The position numbers and the translations under genes were made by a program. From positions 1 through 64,000 of the IMG/VR virus record IMGVR_UViG_3300028376_000005: a stretch of DNA of 64,000 bases; one strand, given 5' to 3'. The notes below the pieces were generated by a model that saw only the letters and a list, made by a program, of their open reading frames with translations, searched no databases and was not told where the DNA came from. This document shows, one piece after another, positions 25,299-33,397 of the stretch. Every line of letters begins with the position of its first letter. The first letter of the stretch is position 1. The DNA comes from a virus.

Positions 25299-26528
25299 TT
25301 ATCCAAATAAATCTTCTGCATCAGTTGCATCTGAGAATCCATCTGTATCATCATCATCATCAGCATCGTTAATAGTCTTATTGAATTCTTTTTCAGTTTC
25401 TTCTATCTCATCCATAGATTTGAATCTAAAATAATCATTAACAATAGGATTCATTATCTCCAATATTTCATCTGTGAAGATATTTGCTTTATGTAATTTT
25501 TTAAGGAAAAATGATTTATCTAAATGCCTCACGTAGTATTTATTACCACCTGGTTTAAATGATAGCTCACCTGTATCCTTATCAACTTCCATCTTACCCT
25601 TGGCTATTCCTATCTTTTCAAAGTATTCAGGTCTACAGAACGCTTCTAAGCCAGTATATGGATTCATACCATCTACGAACGAAATATCAAATCTTATTTT
25701 CTTAGGCTTAGCTAATCTATTTTTGCTAGTTTTAAAGAGAACGTTGATACCAGATTGTCCAAGATCCATATCATCCTCATCACCAGTTTTTAACTTAGAC
25801 TTAGATAAGAATCCAATAACAGATGCAGAATATAAAAGTCCATTACCACCTCTTAACATCTCTTTTGGGAACATGTCTAGTGTTCTGTATGTTTGGTTTA
25901 TAACTAGAAATGGTATTTTTAAAATACCTAAATCTGTATTTAAACTTCTAAACATAGAACTTAAGGCTTTTGCCTTTGTCATATCTTGTTTTATATCACC
26001 TTTTAATAAATCTAGCTTCTCTTTATTAGATGCCATTTGACCTAGTGAATCCAATACTAGAAGTATTTTGGGTAGATTGCTCCCAGCCATCTTTTGGTCT
26101 TTTAAGTCATCAACAAGCTGTGTTAATGTCATATTTATATCTTCGACTTTATTAGACCTAATAAGTCTAAATTTATCTAGATTGGTGTCTATGCCATAAT
26201 TCGATAAATCTTGTAAGTCTATAGATTGTTCTGTGTCTATATAAATACATGAATATCCTAGTTTCTGTGCATTCTTCACAACAGAGTATGCTAAAAAGGA
26301 TTTACCAGATCCAGACTCCCCTGCAAATGCAGAAATTCTGTTAGTAGGTATACCACCGTTTAACATATGTGCTGAAAGTGCGGCATCTAGGATATATACA
26401 CCAGTAGAAATAAAACTTCTTTCTTCTATTTCTTTCTCAATGTAAATAGGAACCTTCTTTGAAATATTATCTAGTATAGTTCCTACTTTACTAAATTCGA
26501 AATCTTTATTGCTTTTTTTCTTTGCCAT
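25299..26528 (-). CDS. uvsX: UvsX-type recombinase (RecA family)
   Basis: Protein of 409 residues. Walker A is GESGSGKS (residues 70-77), preceded by ISTGVYILDAALS. YIDTEQSIDL and a Walker B-like LLVLDSLGQM follow, with IPFLVINQTY as the L2-like segment. The C-terminal 60 residues are helical then strongly acidic (DADDDDDTDGF), as in UvsX. It forms filaments on single-stranded DNA for strand exchange and recombination-dependent replication. It is encoded opposite to nrdA and the helicase. Length is close to T4 UvsX (about 390). Confidence 0.92.
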   Translation of the reverse strand: MAKKKSNKDFEFSKVGTILDNISKKVPIYIEKEIEERSFISTGVYILDAALSAHMLNGGIPTNRISAFAGESGSGKSFLAYSVVKNAQKLGYSCIYIDTEQSIDLQDLSNYGIDTNLDKFRLIRSNKVEDINMTLTQLVDDLKDQKMAGSNLPKILLVLDSLGQMASNKEKLDLLKGDIKQDMTKAKALSSMFRSLNTDLGILKIPFLVINQTYRTLDMFPKEMLRGGNGLLYSASVIGFLSKSKLKTGDEDDMDLGQSGINVLFKTSKNRLAKPKKIRFDISFVDGMNPYTGLEAFCRPEYFEKIGIAKGKMEVDKDTGELSFKPGGNKYYVRHLDKSFFLKKLHKANIFTDEILEIMNPIVNDYFRFKSMDEIEETEKEFNKTINDADDDDDTDGFSDATDAEDLFG

Positions 26529-26592
26529 ATTAAAAATGTTTTTTATTTATATGCCAAATATTCTGTTTTGTTTGAAAATTTGTGTTAAATAA

Positions 26593-27093
26593 TCAAAAGA
26601 ATATTTGCTCTAATCCTTTCTTACCATTCCCAGTTATCTCATCTCTTACACCCATTATCATCTTGCCTAGCATATTCTTACCATCTATATTTTTGCACTT
26701 ATCACAAAAACAAGATCCAAAATAGTTATCATGCCACCAATTGCCCTCTACTAACTCTTGATTACCAGTTGCAATTAGTTTACGCCTTAACTCTTTATTC
26801 TTAAATTTTTCAGTTATCCCAAACTTCATTACAATAAACCTATATTGCTTCCAATCATTTCTAGGCTTTATAGATTCTCCAACCTTTTTCACTAAACTAG
26901 CATTATCTAACTCAGATACCATTACTCTAAATTCATTTACAGTATATCTTTTCTTCTGAAACAAAACACTAGTATTTACTTTCATAGCTATATAATAATG
27001 CTCAACACTAGAATATATTATATCATCTTCCACTATCTCACATGGGTAGAAGTTAGACAAAAAGTGATTATCCCCTCTAAATACTCCAATCAT
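26593..27093 (-). CDS. NADAR domain protein (YbiA-like)
   Basis: Protein of 166 residues with the full family signature. It has FRGDNHFLSNFYPCEI at the start, then SSVEHYYIAMK, LIATGNQELVEGNWWHDNYFG and NMLGKMIMGVRDEI. NADAR enzymes cleave N-glycosidic bonds of ADP-ribose-type or riboflavin-pathway substrates, and some reverse ADP-ribosylation. In a phage it may remove ADP-ribose marks placed by host toxins, or act in NAD metabolism. A CDKC motif between the last two blocks may bind metal. It lies between uvsX and a small unknown gene on the same strand. Confidence 0.85.
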   Translation of the reverse strand: MIGVFRGDNHFLSNFYPCEIVEDDIIYSSVEHYYIAMKVNTSVLFQKKRYTVNEFRVMVSELDNASLVKKVGESIKPRNDWKQYRFIVMKFGITEKFKNKELRRKLIATGNQELVEGNWWHDNYFGSCFCDKCKNIDGKNMLGKMIMGVRDEITGNGKKGLEQIFF

Positions 27094-27112
27094 AATTTAT
27101 TTATTTATTTGT

Positions 27113-27442
27113 TTAAAAAAAGTCATAGCTGGCACCAACATATCTTGGTGTATATCTCTTATCATACCCATTTATCTCTCTATTAATATCTTGCTTTGCT
27201 TTTTGTCTCTCTGTCCTATTAAGTTTTTTTCTAAACCATTTAGGAGCAACAGACCTATTGCTAAAGTTGTTACAACCTTCTGTGTATAAAAAGTAAACTT
27301 TATTCGATATAACTGATGCCTCAGAGTGTGTTGAATATGATTTATCCCATGTATATGGTGTCCTTCCAAATCTAAGATACTCATCATATATAGCTAATGA
27401 TATATTGTACTTATCTCTGAAAAAGTGTTTATTATGCTTCAT
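27113..27442 (-). CDS. Hypothetical small basic protein
   Basis: Protein of 109 residues from the ATG at 27442 (MKHNKHFFRDKYN). A longer frame to 27514 would run through the terminator hairpin at 27460, so the internal ATG is preferred. It is rich in Tyr, Arg and Lys (TERQKAKQDINREINGYDKR). No family recognised. It lies upstream of the NADAR gene with a 19-nt gap. Confidence 0.55.
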   Translation of the reverse strand: MKHNKHFFRDKYNISLAIYDEYLRFGRTPYTWDKSYSTHSEASVISNKVYFLYTEGCNNFSNRSVAPKWFRKKLNRTERQKAKQDINREINGYDKRYTPRYVGASYDFF

Positions 27443-27455
27443 TTTTAATATGAAT

Positions 27456-27486
27456 AAAAAACCCATCATTAGATGGGTTTTATTTT
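27456..27486. terminator. Hairpin terminator
   Basis: aaaacccatc, loop att, gatgggtttt (about 27458-27481), with A-run and T-run on the two sides. It can end leftward transcription from the peptidase region before the gene at 27442. Confidence 0.75.
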
Positions 27487-27673
27487 GTGGAGAAGATGGT
27501 GTACTGCCCACCATGTCTTCAACAGTTATTAATAACTAATCATTTACAAGTTTATTTAGTTTTTCTAAACTAAAAAAATATATAATCTTTTTGATAAACT
27601 CTAAAAATTATTAAAAAACTGTTCCATATTTTTAATTGTATAGTGCCAATTGCAGATTTTTTAGAAACTACTG

Positions 27674-27781
27674 TTATGCAGTTGCTAGATCCTCTACTTG
27701 GATCATGTTGTTTTGTAGAGTCGCTACTAAATCTTCACGAGTTCCTACTTTGTTTACGTTTCCGTTTAAAAAATTTGTATT
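27674..27781 (-). pseudogene. Gene remnant in intergenic region (stretch 2)
   Basis: Between 27487 and 27898 there is no intact gene. On the minus strand 27781-27674 encodes about 35 protein-like residues (including NKVGTREDLVATLQNN and IQVEDLATA) ending in a stop, with no ATG at its beginning. Codon use resembles the capsid gene (cgt, gta, act). Some capsid-type proteins carry a similar VGTREDL stretch, but I cannot name a parent gene. Probably a decayed fragment. Confidence 0.35.
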
Positions 27782-27789
27782 TTAATTTA

Positions 27790-27876
27790 TTAATCGGGTA
27801 AATAACAATCCGATACTTGCATAGTTGCTAATTCACCATAAATCAATTCTAGAACTTCCCCATAGTATTTTACAAA
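27790..27876 (-). pseudogene. Gene remnant in intergenic region (stretch 1)
   Basis: Minus-strand frame just upstream of stretch 2, shifted by one frame. It encodes GEVLELIYGELATMQVSDCY and ends with a stop at 27790. No start codon is seen except an internal ATG at 27822. Together with stretch 2 it looks like a broken gene. Confidence 0.3.
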
Positions 27877-27898
27877 TATATATATTATATATGAAATA

Positions 27899-28702
27899 TC
27901 AAAAAAGTTTAACTTTTTTAAAACTATTGAAAGATTTCATATATTTTAAATTTTCTGATATGTTCCCAATTGGTATACCTTCCCAGTCTATAGACACACA
28001 TGCACTTGCTAGTGATTCTAGAAATGATATATTTTGCTTTTCATCCGTAGTATGTTCATTATAATAACCAACAGAAATATTAGTACACTCCTTTATCTTA
28101 CCAATGAACGATGCAGAATCACTATAAACGCCACTGTCATCTAAATTAAATTTAAGGCCATTTTCTAAGAATGCATCTTTTAATCTATTAGCAAAAACAT
28201 CACTACAACACCTCTCTTTACTTTGATGTGTTACTATAGAGTCTATACCACGCCTATCAAAGCTCACACACTTAGTTATATGGTCTAGGTGTCTATTACT
28301 GTCAAAAGAATTAGATAAGGCACTAGAGCCTATCACACCAACTTCTTCGCCTATGAAGAAGTAATATAACCCAACCACATCCCTTTCTATCATATATAGC
28401 ATCAATGTAACACCTGCCTTATCATCAGCCCCTAAAATTGTATTAGTTGAGAACACATAATCATTCCCTTCTATATTTTTAACAAAAGGATTTGTATTAA
28501 CTTGCTCCTTGCCATAATTATCCAAATGTGAATTAAACATTGTACTAGGCTTATCACCAACCACTTTATAATAATTCCCAAACTCATCCTTTTCCAATTG
28601 GGGCAATATATTTAGTAAATCTTCCTCAGTAGAATGAGGATGTGTTTTATCAACTAATTTTAAAAATGTTTTTCTAATATCGTTATAATTTGTATTATTC
28701 AT
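27899..28702 (-). CDS. M20/M28-like zinc peptidase (tripeptide-aminopeptidase-like)
   Basis: Protein of 267 residues. Metal-site motifs appear in family order: STMFNSHLDNYG (first His and Asp), TILGADDKAGV (bridging Asp), FFIGEEVGVIGS (catalytic Glu pair), SFDRRG (Asp) and YYNEHTTDE (last His). This set is typical of PepT-like co-catalytic zinc peptidases. It is shorter than bacterial PepT (about 410), as if the dimerisation insert is missing. A role in peptide turnover, or trimming of peptides from head maturation, is possible. A late box ends 4 nt before its ATG. Confidence 0.78.
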   Translation of the reverse strand: MNNTNYNDIRKTFLKLVDKTHPHSTEEDLLNILPQLEKDEFGNYYKVVGDKPSTMFNSHLDNYGKEQVNTNPFVKNIEGNDYVFSTNTILGADDKAGVTLMLYMIERDVVGLYYFFIGEEVGVIGSSALSNSFDSNRHLDHITKCVSFDRRGIDSIVTHQSKERCCSDVFANRLKDAFLENGLKFNLDDSGVYSDSASFIGKIKECTNISVGYYNEHTTDEKQNISFLESLASACVSIDWEGIPIGNISENLKYMKSFNSFKKVKLF

Positions 28703-28706
28703 ATAG

Positions 28707-28716
28707 TATATATTAA
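28707..28716 (-). promoter_or_regulatory. Late-promoter-like box TTAATATATA
   Basis: Minus-strand motif ending 4 nt before the ATG at 28702 of the peptidase gene. Confidence 0.6.
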
Positions 28717-28724
28717 TTTAAGAA

Positions 28725-30620
28725 TCAAGAACGTTTCCAAACCCACCTTTTTAAACAACAACCCCACACTCTATAATTACCCATGTCGTGCATAATACTT
28801 ACTTCAGTTTTGTTTGAATCACCTCCCATTTTTATAAGTTTCTTTTTATTAAATGAGAATCTATGTCTTCTAATACCACCAACATTCCACCAGTAGTTAA
28901 TTGGTGTCTCTCCATTTAATTCAAAGTTTAAAGAAGTATATAAACCACCATTAAACACAGAACTTTCAGAAAATGAATATATTTCATCTACATCATAAGT
29001 TTTAATATATTTTTTAAATAGCTTAGATGCAGAACCAACCACAACAAGGTTAATCTTGTTACAAAACCTTACCAACTCTATTCTTTTCTTGTTATTATGA
29101 AATGCAATAACCGATACTAATTCATTGTCATAAAACAATCCTATTGCGGTTGACCAATTAGTTTTACCCTGTAAATGGTTGTTATCAAGGAAATTATTTA
29201 CTAACTTTTTATCACTTATTATTAACATATCACACTTTCTAGCGAATACTTTATCTGTTATTAAACCTAATCGGTTCTTAACAACTGATTTTATAATATC
29301 ATTTTTGTATAACCAATCATCTTCCCATATATTTATAAGGTCATAATTATTAGATAAGCATCTATTCATTTTCTCATAATGGTAGTACTTGTCCTTATTA
29401 AGTTCAGAATGCCAATATAAACCATTATACTCTATTGCTATCTTTTTTTCCTTTATTAAAAAGTCAATTTCGTAAGGACTAATCAAAGTCCTATCACTAT
29501 GTATAGCATTTTGGTCTAATTCTTTTAAAAAATCTAATATATTAGATTCTTGACTAGATTTCCCAGAGTTTATTGGATTACACACAGTACAAGTTTCTAT
29601 ACTAGCATCTATTCTTCTTTGTAATGTTGTTGGATGTATCTCAAATTGATGACCACAACTATTATTTTTACTTAATAAAACAAATCCTTCTCTACTTGAA
29701 TTAGAAATGAACGTAAATCCTTTATCATTATAGAACTTTATTCTATTTTTAAGTATCACGTTCTTATATCTATCTGATTTTAAGTAAGTCTTATATTCAT
29801 CACTTTTTGTATAATGATTAACACCAAACTTATCCAAAAAATGTTTCTTAGACTTCTCTTTGAATTCGGTAGTTTTGAAGTAATTATCAACACCATACTT
29901 TTCCATATTCGAATCCTCTATCTTATCTCTTATCTTGATACTTTTTAAAGGATGTGCAACACCATATCTTTCAACCGATTTGTTCCTATAACTTATCCAA
30001 AAATCTTGTGTTTTAGAAATATGATCAACACCATACTTTTCTATATTAGTCTGACTTATTTTATTCTGAACCTCCTTTGATTTAGATGGATGGTCAACAC
30101 CATACTTCTCTAAGGAAAACTCTCTAGTCTTTTCTTTAAATTCATCTGTTTTGAAGTAATGGTCAACACCATACTTTTCCTCGATAGTTGTTTTCCACCT
30201 TTCTCTAACTTCCTCATTTTGAAATGATGACTTATGACCCCACCTCTCAATATTTGTTTGTTCTTGCTTCTTTTTAATATCTTGTGATTTAGCTATGTTA
30301 TCAACACCATACTTTTCTAAAACAGTTTTTTTCCTTTTCTCCTTGGTCTTGTTACTGCTCTGTGCACACTTAGTACTACAATACGTCTTATATCCCTCTG
30401 TCCACTTTTTATTAAAGCTAACTCTGTTTATGCAAGAACTACACAGTACATAAGATGTTTTTTTATTTACAAAACACCAAAGACGTTCTTTAAACGATAA
30501 TTCTAAATCTATTGTATATTCAACTATTTTATCATATATATCACCATGGTTATTTATGAAATATGATTCCCTTAACCTACTTGGTTTATTATCTATTATC
30601 TTTATTATTTTATCCTTCAT
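28725..30620 (-). CDS. Large free-standing homing endonuclease with KYGV repeats
   Basis: Protein of 631 residues. Residues 50-90 hold a zinc-type Cys cluster (CSSC, CSTKC). Residues 95-290 carry eight repeats of about 24-28 residues beginning K-Y-G-V-D-N/H (EKYGVDHPSKS, EKYGVDHISKT and so on), probably modular DNA binding. A second Cys pair precedes the EDxHD/Vsr-like nuclease (YEIDFLIKEKKIAIEYNG, YWHSE, LINIWEDDW). The last 200 residues (ARKCDML, NNHLQG, IGLFYDNELVSVIAF, RFCNKINLVVVGSASKL) look like a GNAT-type fold. It lies downstream of the capsid gene in tandem with another endonuclease gene. Confidence 0.78.
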   Translation of the reverse strand: MKDKIIKIIDNKPSRLRESYFINNHGDIYDKIVEYTIDLELSFKERLWCFVNKKTSYVLCSSCINRVSFNKKWTEGYKTYCSTKCAQSSNKTKEKRKKTVLEKYGVDNIAKSQDIKKKQEQTNIERWGHKSSFQNEEVRERWKTTIEEKYGVDHYFKTDEFKEKTREFSLEKYGVDHPSKSKEVQNKISQTNIEKYGVDHISKTQDFWISYRNKSVERYGVAHPLKSIKIRDKIEDSNMEKYGVDNYFKTTEFKEKSKKHFLDKFGVNHYTKSDEYKTYLKSDRYKNVILKNRIKFYNDKGFTFISNSSREGFVLLSKNNSCGHQFEIHPTTLQRRIDASIETCTVCNPINSGKSSQESNILDFLKELDQNAIHSDRTLISPYEIDFLIKEKKIAIEYNGLYWHSELNKDKYYHYEKMNRCLSNNYDLINIWEDDWLYKNDIIKSVVKNRLGLITDKVFARKCDMLIISDKKLVNNFLDNNHLQGKTNWSTAIGLFYDNELVSVIAFHNNKKRIELVRFCNKINLVVVGSASKLFKKYIKTYDVDEIYSFSESSVFNGGLYTSLNFELNGETPINYWWNVGGIRRHRFSFNKKKLIKMGGDSNKTEVSIMHDMGNYRVWGCCLKRWVWKRS

Positions 30621-30626
30621 AATTTA

Positions 30627-31487
30627 TTAATTTGTGAAATGTGAAGATAAATACTCAAACACATCTAAATCATAAGGTATCCTTACTAACTCAAACTCAT
30701 TATCTATACACCATCTATTTTTTAAACCATCATATTCGACTAGCTTTTTATAATATTCTTCCCCACCGAATATATCAACTGGTTTAAAATGTTGTATTCC
30801 ATCATACTCTATAAATGTCCTTATACTCTCTATGTAAAAATCAAACCTTAACTTCTTATCTTCTATCTTAACAACATATTCTTTTTCATATTTGATTTCA
30901 ACTAAGTCTAGAAATTCTATTATTTCCCTCTCGCCCTTTGATTTAGAACACACAGGACAGTTTGTGTTCATATGTAGGATATAATTAGGTTTAGTATCAA
31001 ATTCTGTATTACAATCAGTACAGAGGTGTTTATGCCTATGGTGTGATCCTTTATATTCTGTTGATAGTAGCTTTATATTATTAGGCAGTATTGACTTGTA
31101 TTTATCTATAGAGAATATCTTACCAGAACATGACGGACATCCATTTGTAGAACTTAATATAGATTTAGGACTTGTTATAAATTCCATATCACATGTTTTA
31201 CACTTATGTAAAGTCTTTTCTCTCATACTTATATAATTACCTAAAAGTTCTATATCCTTAGTTCTTAAAGATTCCTCATATTTCATTCTCCTATCAGTAC
31301 AATTACATTTTATTTTACTGATTTCTTTGGGTTTTTTCTTATATATTCTATTGCATTTAGTACATGAGAATTTAATAGCAGTCTTTGAATCTATATAGTC
31401 TGACTCCCTTTTAATATTAGGATAATTATTTAATAGCCTAGTATCAAGTTGTTCGTTTGTTATTTTCTTACCAGATTTTGACCACAT
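30627..31487 (-). CDS. Free-standing homing endonuclease with zinc repeats, short type
   Basis: Protein of 286 residues. Residues 1-190 hold four zinc-ribbon-like repeats (FSCTKCNRIYKKKP, HKCKTCDMEFITSP, HLCTDCNTEFDTKP, each followed by a CxxC). Residues 195-286 are the Vsr-like nuclease (LRFDFYIESIRTFIEYDG, QHFKPV, FELVRIPYD). No KYGV repeats and no GNAT-like tail. The start is fixed by a late box 4 nt upstream. The next endonuclease gene follows after 6 nt. Confidence 0.75.
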   Translation of the reverse strand: MWSKSGKKITNEQLDTRLLNNYPNIKRESDYIDSKTAIKFSCTKCNRIYKKKPKEISKIKCNCTDRRMKYEESLRTKDIELLGNYISMREKTLHKCKTCDMEFITSPKSILSSTNGCPSCSGKIFSIDKYKSILPNNIKLLSTEYKGSHHRHKHLCTDCNTEFDTKPNYILHMNTNCPVCSKSKGEREIIEFLDLVEIKYEKEYVVKIEDKKLRFDFYIESIRTFIEYDGIQHFKPVDIFGGEEYYKKLVEYDGLKNRWCIDNEFELVRIPYDLDVFEYLSSHFTN

Positions 31488-31491
31488 AATT

Positions 31492-31501
31492 TATATATTA
31501 A
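31492..31501 (-). promoter_or_regulatory. Late-promoter-like box TTAATATATA
   Basis: Minus-strand motif ending 4 nt before the ATG at 31487. It would drive both endonuclease genes downstream of the capsid gene independently of the capsid promoter. Confidence 0.6.
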
Positions 31502-31556
31502 ATAGGATTCTTTACTGTGTTATAGCACAATAGTACGCAAAGTTTTTAACAAAAAA

Positions 31557-31592
31557 AAAAGAGGAACAAATTAATTGTTCCTCTTTTCCTAT
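31557..31592 (-). terminator. Intrinsic terminator of the major capsid gene
   Basis: Stem gaggaacaa/ttgttcctc with a five-base loop (31561-31583). On the minus strand it is followed by a run of about ten T. It lies 20 nt after the capsid stop codon and insulates the endonuclease genes. Confidence 0.88.
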
Positions 31593-31607
31593 TTATATTC
31601 TTATGAA

Positions 31608-33311
31608 TTAGTTTAATAATCCATTCTCGTCTGTAATTCTCAAAGTCATAAATTGCTTTTGCGGGAACCAGCCTACTTCAGCTACTGCGTATCTTGAACG
31701 TAATAACATTCTAGGTGCAAAGGTAGCTTCCGAAATAACACTAATTGATTGTGCCATTAAGTAAGGTACAAATATGATACCTGGTTGGTCAGGATTGTTC
31801 TTTCTACCTAGAGCAATTCTGTTGTCGTTATACTTCATATATGGATCAACATATATTGATATATCCCCGATAGAACCTACTGGGTAAAGTTGTCCAGCTC
31901 CGTTTAGTTTAGATTTTACTGGGTTAAGAGTATAACCTGAAACATCCGATAAAGCTGCTGCTAAACCACCGTTAGTAACTAAATACTGTGCTGGTCCAAC
32001 ACGTCCTTCTGTTGCAATGTAGTTAGATGCATGCATTATCTTTGTGATAAGCTTTCTTTGCACAGCGTGAGTTGTCTCACCACCTACGTTAGCACCTGCA
32101 TAGTTCGTGTTTAAATCGAACAAAGGCACTCCTGTACCTCCTCCTGGTGGTGTTCTTAATGGTGCAGACTCTCTGTTAAGTTCTCCCATTTCAAATACTT
32201 TAGCAACAATTTGCTTAGATATTGTTTGAGAAAGTTCATTAACAAGAATGCTTTCCATTTTTTGAACGATATCCATACCAGTGTTGGCTTTGATATCTTC
32301 AATTTCAGTTCTTCTAAGTGCTGATGTTATCTCGATAGTACCAACGGCAATTGTTTTAGAAGAAATTTTCGGCCCAATGATACCTGCGTATCTCTTGTCA
32401 TCTTGCTCTCTATCCATTGGATAGTTTCCAGAAAAACCATTTTCACTTGTATTCCAGTTTGCAGAAAAACCTGGTAATTGGTCTTCAAGTGCAGAAATAA
32501 GTTCAACTTTTGCACCAGATACTGTTACACCAGCAACATTAACTAATTGATCAGTCATTGCAGTTGTTGAATCAAAAGTGTTTCTTGTTTGGTCAAATGC
32601 CCATGTAGTTCCAGCAGTTCCAACAGCACCATGAGATGTGTTAAATTGTCTGTAAGCTCTAAACATTGGGAATCCATCAATACGTGAAAATCCTAAAAAT
32701 TCTACTTGTCCTGTTTTATCAGATGCTTCTGTTGTAGTGATACCAGTATCTGGAGCGGTTTGTGCTGTGATATCATTGAAAAGCGTTCCGTTTTGTAAAC
32801 CACCTTGTGATTCTACAATACCAGCAGTAGTTAGTTCCTCCTTAAGTGCAGCTCTAACATCTGCGATATTATCAGCATTAAGTTTAAAAACTTGTGGTCT
32901 TTCGTCAGAAGCACCTAAATGTGCATCATCATATCTAAAATCTACGTAAAGTAAATCGATTTTTGGTCCAGGAGAAGGCTTTACTGCAACAAGGTCTAAA
33001 CCTATTGTTTGTGCAGCAATCTTCATAGCTACTGGAAGTAAGTTTTGGCCTACATCTCCAGATCCCTGTGATCCACCGTTTTGTCCAAAAGCATTACCGA
33101 TTGTTGAACCAGATAATGTTGATGGCTGTGCAGCTACAACACCTCCCATACCTGATACGTTAGATGCGTTTGCGTAAGCGTTTTCATTAATTGAGTGGAA
33201 TTCTGCGTACTCGCTCATCCAGTCAATTCTGTCGCCAGAAACACCCATGTTCTCTAGAACTGGTGTCCACTTCTTCTTGGCTTTTTGATTGTCTATTCTA
33301 ATGTGTGACAT
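31608..33311 (-). CDS. gp23: Major capsid protein, T4 gp23-like
   Basis: Protein of 567 residues. It matches gp23 in length (521 in T4) and pattern: WTPVLENMG and WMSEYAEFHSINENAYA in the N-terminal region that T4 removes by protease, LLPVAMKIAAQTIGLDLVAV, then the HK97-fold body with IEITSALRRTEIEDIKANTG and ISVISEATFAPRMLLRSRY. The C-terminus ends MTLRITDENGLLN. Codon use (cgt, act, gct) differs from neighbours, as expected for the most highly expressed gene. It forms the head shell. An unusually clean terminator follows. Confidence 0.93.
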   Translation of the reverse strand: MSHIRIDNQKAKKKWTPVLENMGVSGDRIDWMSEYAEFHSINENAYANASNVSGMGGVVAAQPSTLSGSTIGNAFGQNGGSQGSGDVGQNLLPVAMKIAAQTIGLDLVAVKPSPGPKIDLLYVDFRYDDAHLGASDERPQVFKLNADNIADVRAALKEELTTAGIVESQGGLQNGTLFNDITAQTAPDTGITTTEASDKTGQVEFLGFSRIDGFPMFRAYRQFNTSHGAVGTAGTTWAFDQTRNTFDSTTAMTDQLVNVAGVTVSGAKVELISALEDQLPGFSANWNTSENGFSGNYPMDREQDDKRYAGIIGPKISSKTIAVGTIEITSALRRTEIEDIKANTGMDIVQKMESILVNELSQTISKQIVAKVFEMGELNRESAPLRTPPGGGTGVPLFDLNTNYAGANVGGETTHAVQRKLITKIMHASNYIATEGRVGPAQYLVTNGGLAAALSDVSGYTLNPVKSKLNGAGQLYPVGSIGDISIYVDPYMKYNDNRIALGRKNNPDQPGIIFVPYLMAQSISVISEATFAPRMLLRSRYAVAEVGWFPQKQFMTLRITDENGLLN

Positions 33312-33379
33312 AATTTTTGTTTTATTTTTTTTTAAATTTGATATAATCTATATATAAACCCTTTTTTTACCTTTTTTTG

Positions 33380-33397
33380 AAAGGTGGATTTTTTATA
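33380..33397 (+). repeat. 18-bp direct repeat, copy 1
   Basis: aaaggtggattttttata, identical to 35570-35587. It overlaps the stop codon of the protease-scaffold gene. Confidence 0.6.

Noticed and set aside
27555-27574. Stem tttagttt/aaactaaa as a terminator
   Set aside because: There is no T-run on the appropriate side for either strand, and it lies inside the AT-rich gap where such stems arise easily.
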